NCBI GenBank assembly: GCA_041743425.1
Contig: JBGTMS010000154.1
Span: 1-32,786 of the forward strand
From: JTS-RE37 sp041743425
Lineage (GTDB): Bacteria; Bacteroidota; Bacteroidia; Flavobacteriales; Flavobacteriaceae
Direction: 5' to 3'
DNA: 32,786 nucleotides
In this document: positions 1 to 7,862 of the stretch, one piece after another
Layout: the number at the start of each line of letters is the position of its first letter
Position numbering within the stretch: the stretch's first letter is position 1
Made by a program: the position numbers and the translations under genes
The notes under the pieces: generated by a model
Databases searched by the model: none
The model's input: the letters and a program-made list of their open reading frames with translations, nothing else
Told to the model about the DNA's origin: nothing

Positions 1-861
1 GGAGGAAATATTAAGGGGGGCATTAACGTAAACCTGAATGAATCCAGTAACGTATTTGTCAACGCGGGCTATTATACGAAACAACCTTTATTTGACGCGG
101 TCTATATCAACTTTGTCAATGACCTGAACCCGGATCTTAGAAATGAGAAAATACTGGGTTTTGAGGCCGGATATGGATTGAATCTGGGAGACTTCAGAAC
201 AAAAATCAACATCTACAGGACTTCCTGGAAAGATCGCTTTGTAACAATTGGGATTGAGGATAACGGGGTGGCGAATATTTCGGGGGTAGAACAAGTACAC
301 AAGGGTCTTGAAATAGAAACGGATTACAAGGCTTCTGAGAGTGTGAGTTTCCGTGGGATGTTATCCATAGGAGATTGGGGGTATGCGGGTAATGTTTCCG
401 GGAGGGCATTTGATGACAGTCAGAACTTTATAAGGGAGGTGACCCTCTTCCTGGACGATGTTAAGGTTGGGGATGCAGCACAATTCACATCCAATCTTGA
501 AATGATTCTGCGCCCGGTGGAGGATCTGAAATTAAGCGCCAGTTGGTTCACCGCATCAAGACTTTATGCTTTTCTGCAGGTCGAAGATTTTGACAGTCCT
601 GACAATGACGGATCTTTACGACTTCCAACTTATAACCTTTTTGATGCCGGGGCGTATTACACTTTCAAATTTGGTGCCGCTCAATCTATCGGCCTGGCAG
701 TAAACGTGTATAATTTGTTTAATACGGAATATATTGCAGAATCCCTGAGCAATACCTTTGCAGACGGATCGAACCCTACTTATAATGGAATTGACGTAAG
801 TAATAAGGCTTTCTTTGGTTTCGGAAGAACATGGAATGCCGGCATTCGCTATTCTTTTTAA
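1..861 (+). CDS. TonB-dependent outer-membrane receptor, C-terminal part (5' truncated)
   Basis: The frame is open from base 1 and ends with TAA at 859-861, so 286 residues of the C-terminal beta-barrel are present and the N-terminus lies outside the window. The protein shows alternating amphipathic strands rich in Tyr, Phe and Gly, the phrase NLNPDLRNEKILGFEAGYG typical of TonB-dependent barrels (a group of strands just after the 'NP.L.PE' turn), the penultimate-strand motif NVYNLFNTEY, and a final strand ending in aromatic Phe (IRYSF), the usual outer-membrane insertion signal. It should sit in the outer membrane and import a substrate with TonB/ExbBD energy. The substrate cannot be told from this part. 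No SusD-like gene follows; a terminator comes 25 bases after the stop, so this is the last gene of its transcript. Confidence 0.9.
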   Translation, partial: GGNIKGGINVNLNESSNVFVNAGYYTKQPLFDAVYINFVNDLNPDLRNEKILGFEAGYGLNLGDFRTKINIYRTSWKDRFVTIGIEDNGVANISGVEQVHKGLEIETDYKASESVSFRGMLSIGDWGYAGNVSGRAFDDSQNFIREVTLFLDDVKVGDAAQFTSNLEMILRPVEDLKLSASWFTASRLYAFLQVEDFDSPDNDGSLRLPTYNLFDAGAYYTFKFGAAQSIGLAVNVYNLFNTEYIAESLSNTFADGSNPTYNGIDVSNKAFFGFGRTWNAGIRYSF

Positions 862-885
862 GCATCAGCAGATTTGCAGCCTAAG

Positions 886-913
886 AACCCTGATGTACCA
901 TCAGGGTTTTTTT
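886..913 (+). terminator. Intrinsic terminator after the first TonB receptor
   Basis: A 9-bp perfect stem (AACCCTGAT at 886-894 and its complement at 900-908) with a 5-base loop runs directly into a T tract ending at 913. It lies 25 bases after the receptor stop codon and before the next gene. Confidence 0.85.
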
Positions 914-953
914 GTGCGCGGAAGTATTATTTTAATTGTCTAAATTAGCTGCT

Positions 954-1391
954 GTGGAAACGATTCAGACGGTTCATTCCTATCTCGCTTATTTGGTACT
1001 TGCTATGCTTTTTTTAGCGGTCGCCAACGCAATAAATGGGCTTACAGGCAATAAAATGTTTACCCTTGAGAAGGATTTCAGGATTTCACTTTTTACACTC
1101 ATTCTGGCCCATTGCCAGTTGGTGGTAGGACTTTTGTTATATTTTGTGTCTTCCAACGGCTTTAAAGCGTTGCGTGAATTCGGCATGGGCGGTCTGAATG
1201 CTGCCGCCCGACTTCTGGCAGTAGAGCATCCGCTGATCAATATTATTGCCATTGTGCTGATCACGGTGGGTTGGTCCCGACATAAAAAATTCATGGAGGC
1301 CAGAAAGAAATTTAAAAGTATAGCTATTTTCTACGGGCTGGGTCTTGTGCTTATAATGAGCAGGATTCCCTGGGGCCAATGGTTTGCATGA
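954..1391 (+). CDS. Small four-helix membrane protein, cytochrome-b-like, function unknown
   Basis: The product is about 145 residues with four hydrophobic helices (roughly 9-29, 44-65, 92-109 and 123-139), so it is an integral inner-membrane protein. Three His residues lie at or in helices: H8 (VHSYLAYL), H53 (LAHCQLVVG) and H92 (VEHPL). I recall similar Bacteroidota proteins annotated loosely as 'cytochrome b'; the histidines would allow b-type haem binding, but this is not shown here. I chose the GTG at 954 because it places the first helix close to the N-terminus; a TTG at 936 in the same frame would add six residues. The gene follows a terminator and precedes a secreted DUF1080 gene by 87 bases on the same strand. 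Confidence 0.7.
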   Translation: METIQTVHSYLAYLVLAMLFLAVANAINGLTGNKMFTLEKDFRISLFTLILAHCQLVVGLLLYFVSSNGFKALREFGMGGLNAAARLLAVEHPLINIIAIVLITVGWSRHKKFMEARKKFKSIAIFYGLGLVLIMSRIPWGQWFA

Positions 1392-1478
1392 AAATGAACT
1401 GATCAGGAAGGCTTTTTCTTTCGGAGGGAGCGATCCGATCATCAACTGTAATGAAATGAAGTTAATAAAAAACCAGGT

Positions 1479-2081
1479 ATGTTACATATGACCAGAATAA
1501 ACAGCATCTTGCTTGTTCTTTTCGCGTTGGGCTCTCAGGCCCAGGAAATTTCTCTTTTCAATGGCGTTGACTTGTCAGGATGGACCATTTATGGTACTGA
1601 AAAATGGTACGTTGAGGACGGTTTGCTGATTTGTGAGAGCGGGCCGAATAAACAATATGGCTATCTGGCAACGGACAAGCACTTTAAGGACTTTGAATTA
1701 TCATTGGAGTTTTTACAGGAGGCAGATGGAAACAGTGGTGTTTTTGTCCGTTCTACTGTCGATGGAACTACCGTGAGCGGATGGCAGGTGGAAGTCGCGC
1801 CGGCAGGAATGCATACCGGTGGGGTTTATGAGTCCTACGGAAGGGGATGGTTGATAAAACCGGAGGCAGATAAGGAGAAAGTTCTGAAATCGGGTCAGTG
1901 GAATACACTCAAGATAAGGCTAAGTGGCGATCGGCTCATTTCCTGGCTGAACGGGGTGGAAATGGTTTCGATTACGGATGAAAAGATCGGGGCCGGAGAG
2001 GGATCTATTGCACTTCAAATTCATGACGGGGGCGGTATTAGGGTAAAGTGGCGTAATATTCAACTTTCTTTGCCACAGTAG
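1479..2081 (+). CDS. Secreted DUF1080 (3-keto-disaccharide hydrolase-like) protein
   Basis: The 200-residue product starts with a signal peptide (residues about 1-22, ending ...LGSQAQ) and then consists of a single DUF1080 domain, a concanavalin-like beta-sandwich. Diagnostic parts are the opening LFNGVDLSGW, the strand WYVEDGLLIC, the core EADGNSGVFVRS, WQVEVAP, the WNTLKIRLSGDRLISWLNG block and the closing IALQIHDGGGIRVKWRNI. Some members hydrolyse 3-keto-glycosides; many others are only assumed to bind or cleave glycans. It probably acts in the periplasm or on the cell surface. A second ATG in frame at 1488 would remove three residues without harming the signal peptide. No gene for a 3-keto-forming oxidoreductase is next to it, so the substrate stays open. 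Confidence 0.85.
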   Translation: MLHMTRINSILLVLFALGSQAQEISLFNGVDLSGWTIYGTEKWYVEDGLLICESGPNKQYGYLATDKHFKDFELSLEFLQEADGNSGVFVRSTVDGTTVSGWQVEVAPAGMHTGGVYESYGRGWLIKPEADKEKVLKSGQWNTLKIRLSGDRLISWLNGVEMVSITDEKIGAGEGSIALQIHDGGGIRVKWRNIQLSLPQ

Positions 2082-2133
2082 TATGTCTCTTATAGCGGAT
2101 TTTTTGTTTCTCAGGAAATTCAGGCAATCAGCT

Positions 2134-3219
2134 TCAGCGGGGTGATTCCGCCCGCCCTGTCTCTACCTTTCTGATAAAATAGGCGTACACCGGAAAATGA
2201 TCGCTGTAACCCGCCGTATAATTACCATTGGCGTAAGTTCTGAGCGGATAACCCTTAAAATTTCCCGAAGAGGTAACAATTTCTTGTGGCTTGTGGATCG
2301 CTACCTTCCAGAAGGTATATGAATTTGTGGCAGCATAAAGAAAAGCAGCAGTGAAAAAGATCTGATCAAACAAGCTCCATTGATCCCTGTAGGCCAATGA
2401 ACCCTCGCCGCGCCTGTATAGTTTCTCCATTGGATTAAATAGATCTCCAGGCATTACATCCATTGGATTCCCCCTGAGCTTTAATACATTTTTAAGACTC
2501 GTATCTGTGGGGTTATCATTGAAATCGCCCATGCTTATGATTTTAGGGGACGCATAGAGGTGGCTAATGGAATCAATGATTTTTCTATTGAGTTCGGCGG
2601 CCGCCATCCGGGCCGGCCTGCTTCGTATTTCTCCCCCGCTGCGTGACGGCCAGTGATTGATTATCATATGAATCAGTTCATCATCAAGCAAGCCTGTTAC
2701 CACTAATTGGTCCCTTGTATAATTTCTTTCCCCGTCATCATTGAACAACAACAATCTGCGGCTTTGAAAGGCAATAGGGATAAATGAGGCGCTTTTATAA
2801 AGCAAAGCAACGTCAATTCCGCGTTCGTCCGGGGAATCAAAATGCAGAATTCTGTAATCCGCTCCACGCAAAGACGGGTGCCTTAAAAGATCTTCCAGTA
2901 CCTTTTGGTTCTCGACCTCACATAGTCCGATCAGATCCGGAGACGATGCCATAAAATTATGTCCAATTGCAGATAGTACTTCCGCAATGACTTTGATCTT
3001 ATTGTTGTACCGCACCTCCGTCCATTGATCTTTACCATCAGGCGTCCGCTCATCGTCGTATACAAGCGAATCATTTACGGTATCAAAAAGGTTCTCAACA
3101 TTATAGAAGGCCACCGTCCTAAACTGATAAAACTGAGGCGACTGTTCCCTGCCCTGAGTATAACCCGATCCTGCGTTAAAAAGTAAAAGGCAGTAAATAA
3201 CACGATTGATCGCCGCCAT
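2134..3219 (-). CDS. Secreted endonuclease/exonuclease/phosphatase (EEP) family nuclease
   Basis: The 361-residue protein has all metal and catalytic signatures of the DNase I/exonuclease III fold: N40 (FYNVENLF), E101 (LCEVEN), NHWPSR at 188-193, D232/N234 (GDFNDNP) and D340/H341 (YSDHFP). A short hydrophobic N-terminus (IYCLLLFNAGSG) suggests export. The open frame extends to 3324, but the ATG at 3219 gives the signal-peptide-like start and lies 21 bases downstream of a TAGGTTTG box (3241-3248, minus strand), so the longer form is unlikely. The gene is divergent from a TonB receptor gene followed by a DUF5689/lamin-tail gene, suggesting that the enzyme cuts a phosphodiester substrate outside the inner membrane that the receptor then imports. 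Phosphatase or sphingomyelinase-type activity is also possible within this fold. Confidence 0.88.
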   Translation of the reverse strand: MAAINRVIYCLLLFNAGSGYTQGREQSPQFYQFRTVAFYNVENLFDTVNDSLVYDDERTPDGKDQWTEVRYNNKIKVIAEVLSAIGHNFMASSPDLIGLCEVENQKVLEDLLRHPSLRGADYRILHFDSPDERGIDVALLYKSASFIPIAFQSRRLLLFNDDGERNYTRDQLVVTGLLDDELIHMIINHWPSRSGGEIRSRPARMAAAELNRKIIDSISHLYASPKIISMGDFNDNPTDTSLKNVLKLRGNPMDVMPGDLFNPMEKLYRRGEGSLAYRDQWSLFDQIFFTAAFLYAATNSYTFWKVAIHKPQEIVTSSGNFKGYPLRTYANGNYTAGYSDHFPVYAYFIRKVETGRAESPR

Positions 3220-3240
3220 TTGTTCTAATGTATGAAACAA

Positions 3241-3248
3241 CAAACCTA
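3241..3248 (-). promoter_or_regulatory. Bacteroidota -7 promoter box (TAGGTTTG) for the EEP nuclease
   Basis: On the minus strand the octamer matches TAnnTTTG exactly and sits 21 bases before the chosen start codon. No well-spaced -33 TTTG was found. Confidence 0.5.
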
Positions 3249-3334
3249 CTTTAAGGATATGCAAGGAGCTTGCAGCCCACCCTCTTAGTTTCGCCCCATG
3301 ATATTCCTGGAACCAATCGCACAATGATATCCCT

Positions 3335-6076
3335 ATGATCTTAAAGGAAGTACTGACTGCGGCATCCCTGCTTTTTTTAAATCAACTGCTCTCAGGGCAG
3401 GATACACGAATTATTGGACAGGTGGCAGAAATGCTTAGCCAAACACCGTTGGAGGGCATCTCGATTTCTGTCAGTGGCTCTGATTCTGAAGGTGTCACTG
3501 ACGGCACCGGGCGATTTATTTTGACCCTAGCACGTCAGGGAGAAGATGTGCTGGCCATCGGGAGTGCGGACTATATCCTGAAGCGTATCCCCGTCCGGCT
3601 TGAAGGAGGCGAATTGGATCTTGGGCTGATATTGCTGGAGCAGGACCATGTGAAGGAGCAATCTGTTCAATTTATCGCCCTCTCCTCGGATGACTTGAGC
3701 GAAGAGGAAGCCGGAAGCTCAGAACTGCTGCAGTCAACCAGGGATATCTTTCTGAACCGGGTAGCGTTTGATTTTGGTCAGGCCTTTTTTCGTGTACGCG
3801 GGTATGACCCTGCCCAGGGAGTCGTCCTATTAAATGGCATCCCTATGAATAAGTTCAGGGACGGACGACCACAATGGAATAACTGGGGGGGCTTAAATGA
3901 CGTTACCCGAAACCAACAGCTCGCCTACGGACTTCAGCCTTCCGAATGGAGTTTTGGAGGCTTGCTGGGAACAACTCAGATAGAGATGAGCCCTGCCTCA
4001 CTCCGGCCTGGCAGCCGGGTATCTGTCGCTTCTTCTAACAGGGGATATGCTACCAGGTTCATGGGCACACACGGTTCAGGAAAGGGCATGAATGATTTGG
4101 CTTATGCGTTTTCTGCTTCCCGGAGATGGGCCGGGGACGGATATATCAGCGGAACATTTTACGACGCCTATTCCGTATATGCCGGATTGGAGTATGATAT
4201 CAGAGAAAGTCACAGGATTCGTCTTACCGGCATCCTTGCGGCAACGCGCAGAGGGATGTCATCTGCAATGACACAGGAAGTTTTTGAACTGCAGGGAAAC
4301 CGGTATAATGCAAACTGGGGATGGCAGGATGGACATACCCGCAATTCCAGGATACGGCAGATTCGGGAACCACTTTTCATAATGGATCATACTTATACGG
4401 ATTCCGGGCTTACCATACACAGTGGTTTGGCCTATCAGTTTGGAAGTCAGACCATGAGTAGGGTTTCCTATTTCAATGCCCCCAATCCCGACCCATCCTA
4501 TTACCGGAATTTACCGAGCTATTACATTAATAGCCCACTGGGCGCCAATTTCCACGGAGCGCAGTTGGCTGCCAAGGGCTTCCTCACAAATCCGCAGATA
4601 GACTGGTCACGGTTATATGATGCAAATCGATCCAAAGGGCAGGAAGGAATCGCATCCTATCTCCTAACCGAAGACGGTAATACTGACCATGAATTGACGC
4701 TTACCACAGTAGCCAATATCCATATTACCAAGGATCTCCGGATGGATGCAGGTCTTCTGTATAAAAGTCTTAATTCCAATAATTACTCGCGCATTACGGA
4801 CTTGCTTGGTGCCGGCTTTCACGTTGATGTTGATCCTTTTACCAATACTCAAAATGATTTGAAAGGCCCGGTCGAAAAGGGAGCAAATGACATCATTTCA
4901 TATCATTACCACCTGAATGCCGGCAAACAACAAGGCTTTTTACAACTCTATTATACAAAAGCTGGTTGGAAGGCCTTTTTTTCCGCGGAATACGGTGTCA
5001 CTTGGTATCAGAGAAACGGAATGTTTATGAACGAACGTTTTCCCGGGAGTTCCTTTGGAAAAAGTGAAAAAGTAAGCTTTTCAGCCATGGGCGTAAAAGC
5101 CGGTCTTACCTACAGACTTTCGGGGCGACACTGGCTTGAGTTACAGGTTGCGAATCTGAAGAAGCCTCCTCAATTGCAACATGTTTTTATTAATCCAAGG
5201 GAAAATAATGAAACCATACCCCAACTCAGTCAGGAATACCTGAATTCCTCAGATCTGACATATCACCTGCGTTTACCACATATTACAGGAAGGTTATCAG
5301 GTTACTATACGCGTTTTCAGGACATTACGGATATCAACTATTTCTTTGTGGATGCCGGGGTAGGTTCTTATTTTGTTCAGGAAGTGATTACGGGACTCGA
5401 CAGACTACATATGGGACTTGAAACCGGACTGGAGTTTGAAGCTTCTGCTTCCGTTAAATTCTCTGTGGTTGCAGCAATTGGAAAACAGCAGTATGCCAGT
5501 GATCCGGAAATCACAATTAATTTTGTTCCTGATCCGGAGGATTTGGAAAGTGGTCCGACTGTAGCCGGCAATTTTTCACTAGGGCCATCAGGGATAAAGG
5601 ATTATAAGATTGCGCAAGGACCTCAAAGGGCACTATCCTGTGGCGTATCCTACCGGGATCCAAAATACTGGTGGACAAGTATCACGGCCAATTATCTTTC
5701 GAACAATTATATAAATATAGCCTCAATTAACAGAACCCGAAGTTTTTACCTGGATCCGGTTACGGGAAAGGTTTTTCCGGAAGCAACTGCGGAACGTGTA
5801 GATAAACTGCTGGAACAAACTCCTCTGGAAGATATATATTATCTGAATATAGCGGCAGGAAAATCATGGCTCAGGAATGGCATCTATATAAGTCTTTTCG
5901 GCAGTGTTAACAACTTGTTCAACGGGATATTCAGAACAGGAGGATACGAACAGAGCCGAAACGGAAATTACGGACAACTGGCCTCTGATAAACTGAGCGG
6001 GAAACAGGTATTCGGCCCTAAATACTGGTATGGGGCCGGGAGGACTTTTTTTATCAATCTTGCTGTAAGTTTTTAA
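3335..6076 (+). CDS. TonB-dependent outer-membrane receptor with carboxypeptidase-like N-domain
   Basis: This complete 913-residue receptor has a signal peptide (1 to about 21), a carboxypeptidase-regulatory-like beta-sandwich (about 24-100; IIGQVAEMLSQTPLEGISIS ... DGTGRFIL), a plug region (about 110-230, with FRVRGYDPAQGVVLLNGIPM) and a long barrel ending in NLAVSF. The sequence before the last strands contains the barrel motif SVNNLFNGIF. It imports a substrate through the outer membrane with TonB energy. There is no SusD partner; instead the stop codon is followed three bases later by the start of a DUF5689/lamin-tail gene, and a secreted nuclease gene is divergent from it with 115 bases between the start codons. 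I infer that the three products serve one substrate, plausibly extracellular nucleic acid or another phosphodiester. Confidence 0.93.
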   Translation: MILKEVLTAASLLFLNQLLSGQDTRIIGQVAEMLSQTPLEGISISVSGSDSEGVTDGTGRFILTLARQGEDVLAIGSADYILKRIPVRLEGGELDLGLILLEQDHVKEQSVQFIALSSDDLSEEEAGSSELLQSTRDIFLNRVAFDFGQAFFRVRGYDPAQGVVLLNGIPMNKFRDGRPQWNNWGGLNDVTRNQQLAYGLQPSEWSFGGLLGTTQIEMSPASLRPGSRVSVASSNRGYATRFMGTHGSGKGMNDLAYAFSASRRWAGDGYISGTFYDAYSVYAGLEYDIRESHRIRLTGILAATRRGMSSAMTQEVFELQGNRYNANWGWQDGHTRNSRIRQIREPLFIMDHTYTDSGLTIHSGLAYQFGSQTMSRVSYFNAPNPDPSYYRNLPSYYINSPLGANFHGAQLAAKGFLTNPQIDWSRLYDANRSKGQEGIASYLLTEDGNTDHELTLTTVANIHITKDLRMDAGLLYKSLNSNNYSRITDLLGAGFHVDVDPFTNTQNDLKGPVEKGANDIISYHYHLNAGKQQGFLQLYYTKAGWKAFFSAEYGVTWYQRNGMFMNERFPGSSFGKSEKVSFSAMGVKAGLTYRLSGRHWLELQVANLKKPPQLQHVFINPRENNETIPQLSQEYLNSSDLTYHLRLPHITGRLSGYYTRFQDITDINYFFVDAGVGSYFVQEVITGLDRLHMGLETGLEFEASASVKFSVVAAIGKQQYASDPEITINFVPDPEDLESGPTVAGNFSLGPSGIKDYKIAQGPQRALSCGVSYRDPKYWWTSITANYLSNNYINIASINRTRSFYLDPVTGKVFPEATAERVDKLLEQTPLEDIYYLNIAAGKSWLRNGIYISLFGSVNNLFNGIFRTGGYEQSRNGNYGQLASDKLSGKQVFGPKYWYGAGRTFFINLAVSF

Positions 6077-6079
6077 TTG

Positions 6080-7453
6080 ATGATCTGGCGCAGAAATCCT
6101 TCAAAAATCATTCCTGTTCTCATACTCTTGTCAATTTCTACAGGCAATTGCGTGAGGAATACACAGTTTGACTCGCCGAATTCCCCCTGTGAGAAAGGGG
6201 TTACGGCCAATGCGACTTTTGAAGAGGTCAGGCAGTTATACTCGGACGGAACCTTGGAAATTTTAGAAGATATGGTTATAGAAGGGTATATCAATTCTAC
6301 GGATGAGGCTGGAAATTTTTTTTCAAGTCTTCATTTTCAGGATTCTCCTGCTGATCCCTCCTCCGGATTGCAGATAGATATTGACCTAAGAGATTCCCAT
6401 CTCTTTTATGGTCTTGGAAAAAAAGTACTTATCCGGTTAAAAGGGCTGTACCTGGGTAAAAGCAAGGGCGTCTATAAATTAGGCGGCGCCTTTACATCAT
6501 TCGGAACTTTGAGTGTGGGACGACTTCCTGCAAATTTGGTTAAGGACCATGTACTTATTTCCTGCGATCCGCCGGCAACAATGTCCTCAATAGCGATTCA
6601 TGTAGACAGCCTTAGTGAAAGCCTGATAAATGTGCTTGTCGAATTACAGGATGTTCAGGTGAATGCCGAGGAGCTTGAGCAGCCTTACGCCCTGCCAGGC
6701 ATGGAAGTCGGGCGTATTCTTGAGGACTGCCGTAACAGTGAGATCACGTTGTTGAACAGCGGGTATTCTGATTTCCATGAAGCCATACTGCCTGATGGTC
6801 GAGGCTCTGCAACCGGAGTACTTTATAAAGATGGTGTCAGGTATCAGCTTCTTATCAGAGATACAACAGACCTTTTATTCACTCTCAATCGTTGCAATGA
6901 AGCCGATGAATGGACAAGTTCCAATGAAGTTTTTATTTCAGAATTGGCAGACCCGGAAAATGAATCAGCAGCGCGATTTGCAGAGTTGTACAATGCAGGG
7001 GTTACTGCAATTTCTTTGGAGGGGTGGCAACTTAAAAGGTATACCAATGATAATATGGAGACAGGAAGTTTAACAGACCTTTCCGGAATAGTTATTGGTC
7101 CGAAAGAAACATTGGTTCTTTCTCCGGATGCTGAGGCGTTCACAGCTGTTTATGGATTTGCCCCGGATATCGTTACGGGTGCCAATAGTCCCGCCGATTC
7201 AAATGGGGATGACAACCTGCAGCTGGCAGATGCCTTCGGTATCGTCATTGACACCTTCGGTCGCCTAGGAGAGGATGGCTCCGGGACCGACCACGAATTT
7301 GAAGATGGAAGGGCACAGCGGCAACCTGGGATCAACAGTGGTAATTCGGAATACGACTTTTCAGAGTGGATCATCTATAATGATACCGGGGCGGCCGGCA
7401 CCATTAATAGCCCGAAACAGGCTCCCATGGACTTTACACCAGGTCAGAGGTAG
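6080..7453 (+). CDS. DUF5689 protein with C-terminal lamin-tail domain, probable surface lipoprotein
   Basis: The 457-residue product begins with a signal sequence (IIPVLILLSISTGNC), with Cys near residue 25; the box is not a canonical LxGC, so lipidation is likely but not certain. Residues about 35-275 resemble DUF5689, an OB-like domain common in Bacteroidota surface proteins (VIEGYINSTDEAGNFFSSLHFQD, LRLKG-type strands). Residues about 282-410 form a lamin-tail (LTD) domain: EVFISELADP, RFAELYNAG, LEGWQLKRY, ETLVLSP, IDTFGRLGEDG. In bacteria LTD domains are often found in secreted nucleases and hydrolases. The ATG at 6080 is preceded in frame by a TTG at 6077. It is translated three bases after the TonB receptor, so the two are one operon, and it is probably the outer-leaflet binding partner of that receptor. 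Its 3' end faces the next gene with one base between. Confidence 0.85.
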   Translation: MIWRRNPSKIIPVLILLSISTGNCVRNTQFDSPNSPCEKGVTANATFEEVRQLYSDGTLEILEDMVIEGYINSTDEAGNFFSSLHFQDSPADPSSGLQIDIDLRDSHLFYGLGKKVLIRLKGLYLGKSKGVYKLGGAFTSFGTLSVGRLPANLVKDHVLISCDPPATMSSIAIHVDSLSESLINVLVELQDVQVNAEELEQPYALPGMEVGRILEDCRNSEITLLNSGYSDFHEAILPDGRGSATGVLYKDGVRYQLLIRDTTDLLFTLNRCNEADEWTSSNEVFISELADPENESAARFAELYNAGVTAISLEGWQLKRYTNDNMETGSLTDLSGIVIGPKETLVLSPDAEAFTAVYGFAPDIVTGANSPADSNGDDNLQLADAFGIVIDTFGRLGEDGSGTDHEFEDGRAQRQPGINSGNSEYDFSEWIIYNDTGAAGTINSPKQAPMDFTPGQR

Positions 7454-7454
7454 C

Positions 7455-7862
7455 TCAGGCTTGTGTATGGGATTCCATAACCATTCTGAGATCCCTCTGA
7501 GAAACGGGCTTCAGAATATAGGCGTGAACCTGAGAATACTCTTTCACCCGCTCATGATCCCTTGGATCAATAGAAGAACTAATAATATTTATAGAGGTTT
7601 GATCTATATTAATCGATGGAAGTCTGATAAAATTGTCCAGAAATTCCCAGCCGTTCATTACTGGCATATTGAGGTCCAGAAAAATTACCTCAGGAAAATC
7701 TTCTCCATTACGTATCATGTCAAGAAAGGCATCAATGGCATCTTTTCCATTATTAAAAACCAAAATACGATCACTGAATTGTAGTTCCTGCATCATGCGT
7801 TTGGTCCCGTAGATAATAATCGGGTCGTCATCGATAATGCAGGCAGTTGAAATCTTATTCAT
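7455..7862 (-). CDS. Single-domain response regulator (CheY-like receiver)
   Basis: The product of 135 residues is a receiver domain only, without an output domain. Acidic residues D11-D13 (IIDDDP), the phospho-acceptor D63 (VIFLDLNMP), the Ser cluster near 95-97 (INIISSS) and K118 followed by Pro (YILKPVS) are all present, so it should accept phosphate. In-frame upstream ATGs exist at 7877 and 7916; I chose the one giving the usual short N-terminus MNKISTACIIDDD. No histidine kinase lies in the window, so its partner is encoded elsewhere. The gene converges on the DUF5689 gene with one base between stop codons. Such orphan receivers in Flavobacteriia generally relay to a hybrid kinase or another protein by direct contact; the pathway here is unknown. 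Confidence 0.88.
   Translation of the reverse strand: MNKISTACIIDDDPIIIYGTKRMMQELQFSDRILVFNNGKDAIDAFLDMIRNGEDFPEVIFLDLNMPVMNGWEFLDNFIRLPSINIDQTSINIISSSIDPRDHERVKEYSQVHAYILKPVSQRDLRMVMESHTQA

Noticed and set aside
3220..3324. N-terminal extension of the secreted nuclease
   Set aside because: It would bury the signal peptide, run through the promoter box at 3241-3248 and fill nearly all of the divergent intergenic region.
7275..7784. 169-codon plus-strand frame overlapping the DUF5689 gene end and the response regulator
   Set aside because: It runs out of frame over one well-supported gene and antisense to another; both have clear domains.
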